A stretch of 6,709 bases of DNA from Rhodoferax sp. (GTDB taxonomy: Bacteria > Pseudomonadota > Gammaproteobacteria > Burkholderiales > Burkholderiaceae). This document shows, one piece after another, positions 5,913 through 6,709 of this stretch. Numbering within the stretch: the stretch's first letter is position 1; every line of letters begins with the position of its first letter. The notes below the pieces were generated by a model. That model had not been told where the DNA came from. It saw nothing but the letters and a program-made list of their open reading frames with translations, and ran no database searches. The stretch spans positions 1-6,709 of the forward strand of contig JAIFMT010000108.1 of NCBI GenBank assembly GCA_020048295.1. Reading direction: 5' to 3'. The translations under genes were made by a program, and so were the position numbers.

Positions 5913-6709
5913 ATGTTCACACCATTGAGCGCGAGGCGTAAATACTGGTTCGTTTTTTTTACGCTGCTGGCTGTTGTTCTGGCTGAAACAGCCCAGCGGG
6001 TGGGTGCACTTGACGCGATGGACCAACGCTTGCAAGACCACTGGTTTCAGTGGCAGGGGCAGCGTACGCAGGCGCGGCATGTGGTCATCGTTGCCATTGA
6101 CGAGGCCACGCTTGCAGCCTATCCCGATGTTCCGTTGGTGTTTTGGACGGATCACCTGGCGGCAGCCATTGCCAGACTGCGCAACGCTGGAGCAAGGGTG
6201 ATTGGACTTGACATGTTGCTCAGCATCAGCCCGGAGCGCTGGTTCGGCAAGCTGGGGGGCGAACTGCAAAGCGCAGCCCGCGATTACGACCAGCCTTTTC
6301 GGGACGAAATCAACACCGGTAAACTGGTTATGGTTTCGTCCCGGATAGGCAAGGGTGCCTCGACCAGCGACTACCTGATGCCCAGCCCTGACTACTTGCT
6401 GGCTTTGCCCGGCTTTGACATTCCGCGCCATATCGGACTGGCTGATGTGGTGGATGATGGCTTTGGTGTGGTTCGCAGCTACCAGGTCACGCCCAACGGC
6501 ACCCGCCGGAATGCATCCGTTGCCGAGGGCATGCCGGCACTGGGGTTCCCGTCCCTGCTGGCCATTCGAGCATCAGGGCTTGATCCGTTGGCTTCAACCT
6601 GGCGCTTGGGTGGGGTCCAGGTTGCGCCCGGTCCAGCGCTGATTTCCATTCCTTATATTGGGCCACCCGGCACAGTGCCACAGATTTCGCTAAAGCAGGT
6701 GCTGCAAAC
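5913..6709 (+). CDS. CHASE2-domain membrane sensor protein, 3' end outside window
   Basis: The frame from ATG 5913 is open through the right edge: 265 complete codons plus two bases. The protein begins with a short basic segment and one membrane segment (about residues 11-27, YWFVFFTLLAVVLAETA). An extracytoplasmic CHASE2 domain follows: AMDQRLQDHWFQW (36-48), HVVIVAIDEATL (57-68), LRNAGARVIGLDMLL (88-102), DDGFGVVRSY (181-190) and, near the edge, ISIPYIGPPGTVPQISLKQVL (245-265). CHASE2 is a sensory domain usually followed by further membrane segments and an output module such as an adenylate cyclase, GGDEF/EAL, histidine kinase or Ser/Thr kinase; which one applies here cannot be seen. The start is well fixed: an in-frame TGA lies at 5904-5906, and ATG 5913 is the first candidate after it. 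A GAGG lies 12 nt upstream, longer than ideal spacing. The gene is divergent from ppk2 across 216 bp. Confidence 0.87.
   Translation, partial: MFTPLSARRKYWFVFFTLLAVVLAETAQRVGALDAMDQRLQDHWFQWQGQRTQARHVVIVAIDEATLAAYPDVPLVFWTDHLAAAIARLRNAGARVIGLDMLLSISPERWFGKLGGELQSAARDYDQPFRDEINTGKLVMVSSRIGKGASTSDYLMPSPDYLLALPGFDIPRHIGLADVVDDGFGVVRSYQVTPNGTRRNASVAEGMPALGFPSLLAIRASGLDPLASTWRLGGVQVAPGPALISIPYIGPPGTVPQISLKQVLQ

Noticed and set aside
5892..6431. Minus-strand open frame of 179 codons across the start of the CHASE2 gene.
   Set aside because: The plus strand carries a continuous CHASE2 protein with a membrane segment; the minus product shows no domain.

Overview
The window looks like chromosomal DNA of a betaproteobacterium, most likely a Comamonadaceae member of the Rhodoferax/Polaromonas kind. 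This rests on the GC-rich coding sequence, the protein families (DsbB, YggX, bifunctional MnmC, a PPK2-type polyphosphate kinase, a BmpA-type nucleoside permease) and a short AT-rich intergenic element that resembles interspersed repeats I associate with that family. The genus is inference; no marker gene is present.

Layout from left to right. Positions 1-773 (+) hold the 3' part of an inner-membrane permease of a nucleoside/simple-sugar ABC importer, whose start lies outside the window. An AT-rich spacer of about 145 bp follows, containing the repeat-like element. A lone Uma2-family (DUF820) putative endonuclease gene lies at 919-1488 (+). It converges on a minus-strand pair: yggX (3396-3668) followed 17 nt downstream by mnmC (1540-3378). 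Divergent from yggX, a strong sigma70-like promoter drives a small four-cysteine zinc-finger-like protein (3753-3983) and dsbB (3987-4496), which are 3 nt apart. Only 6 bp separate dsbB from the convergent ppk2 gene (4503-5696, -). Divergent from ppk2, a CHASE2-domain membrane sensor gene begins at 5913 (+) and runs off the right edge.

Most of this is housekeeping and stress physiology: tRNA wobble-uridine modification (mnmC), protection of iron-sulfur clusters (yggX), disulfide-bond formation (dsbB) and polyphosphate/nucleotide metabolism (ppk2). No CRISPR array, tRNA, rRNA, insertion sequence or phage gene is visible, and no non-coding stretch exceeds 300 bp.

The points most worth a second look are: an MnmC whose oxidase half is intact but whose methyltransferase half is shortened and lacks its signature motifs; an uncharacterised ClpX-type four-cysteine mini-protein apparently co-transcribed with dsbB from a promoter that leaves almost no 5' leader; a long basic tail on the polyphosphate kinase; and competing short hairpins in the leader of the CHASE2 gene. 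I did not find convincing evidence of a wholly new system.
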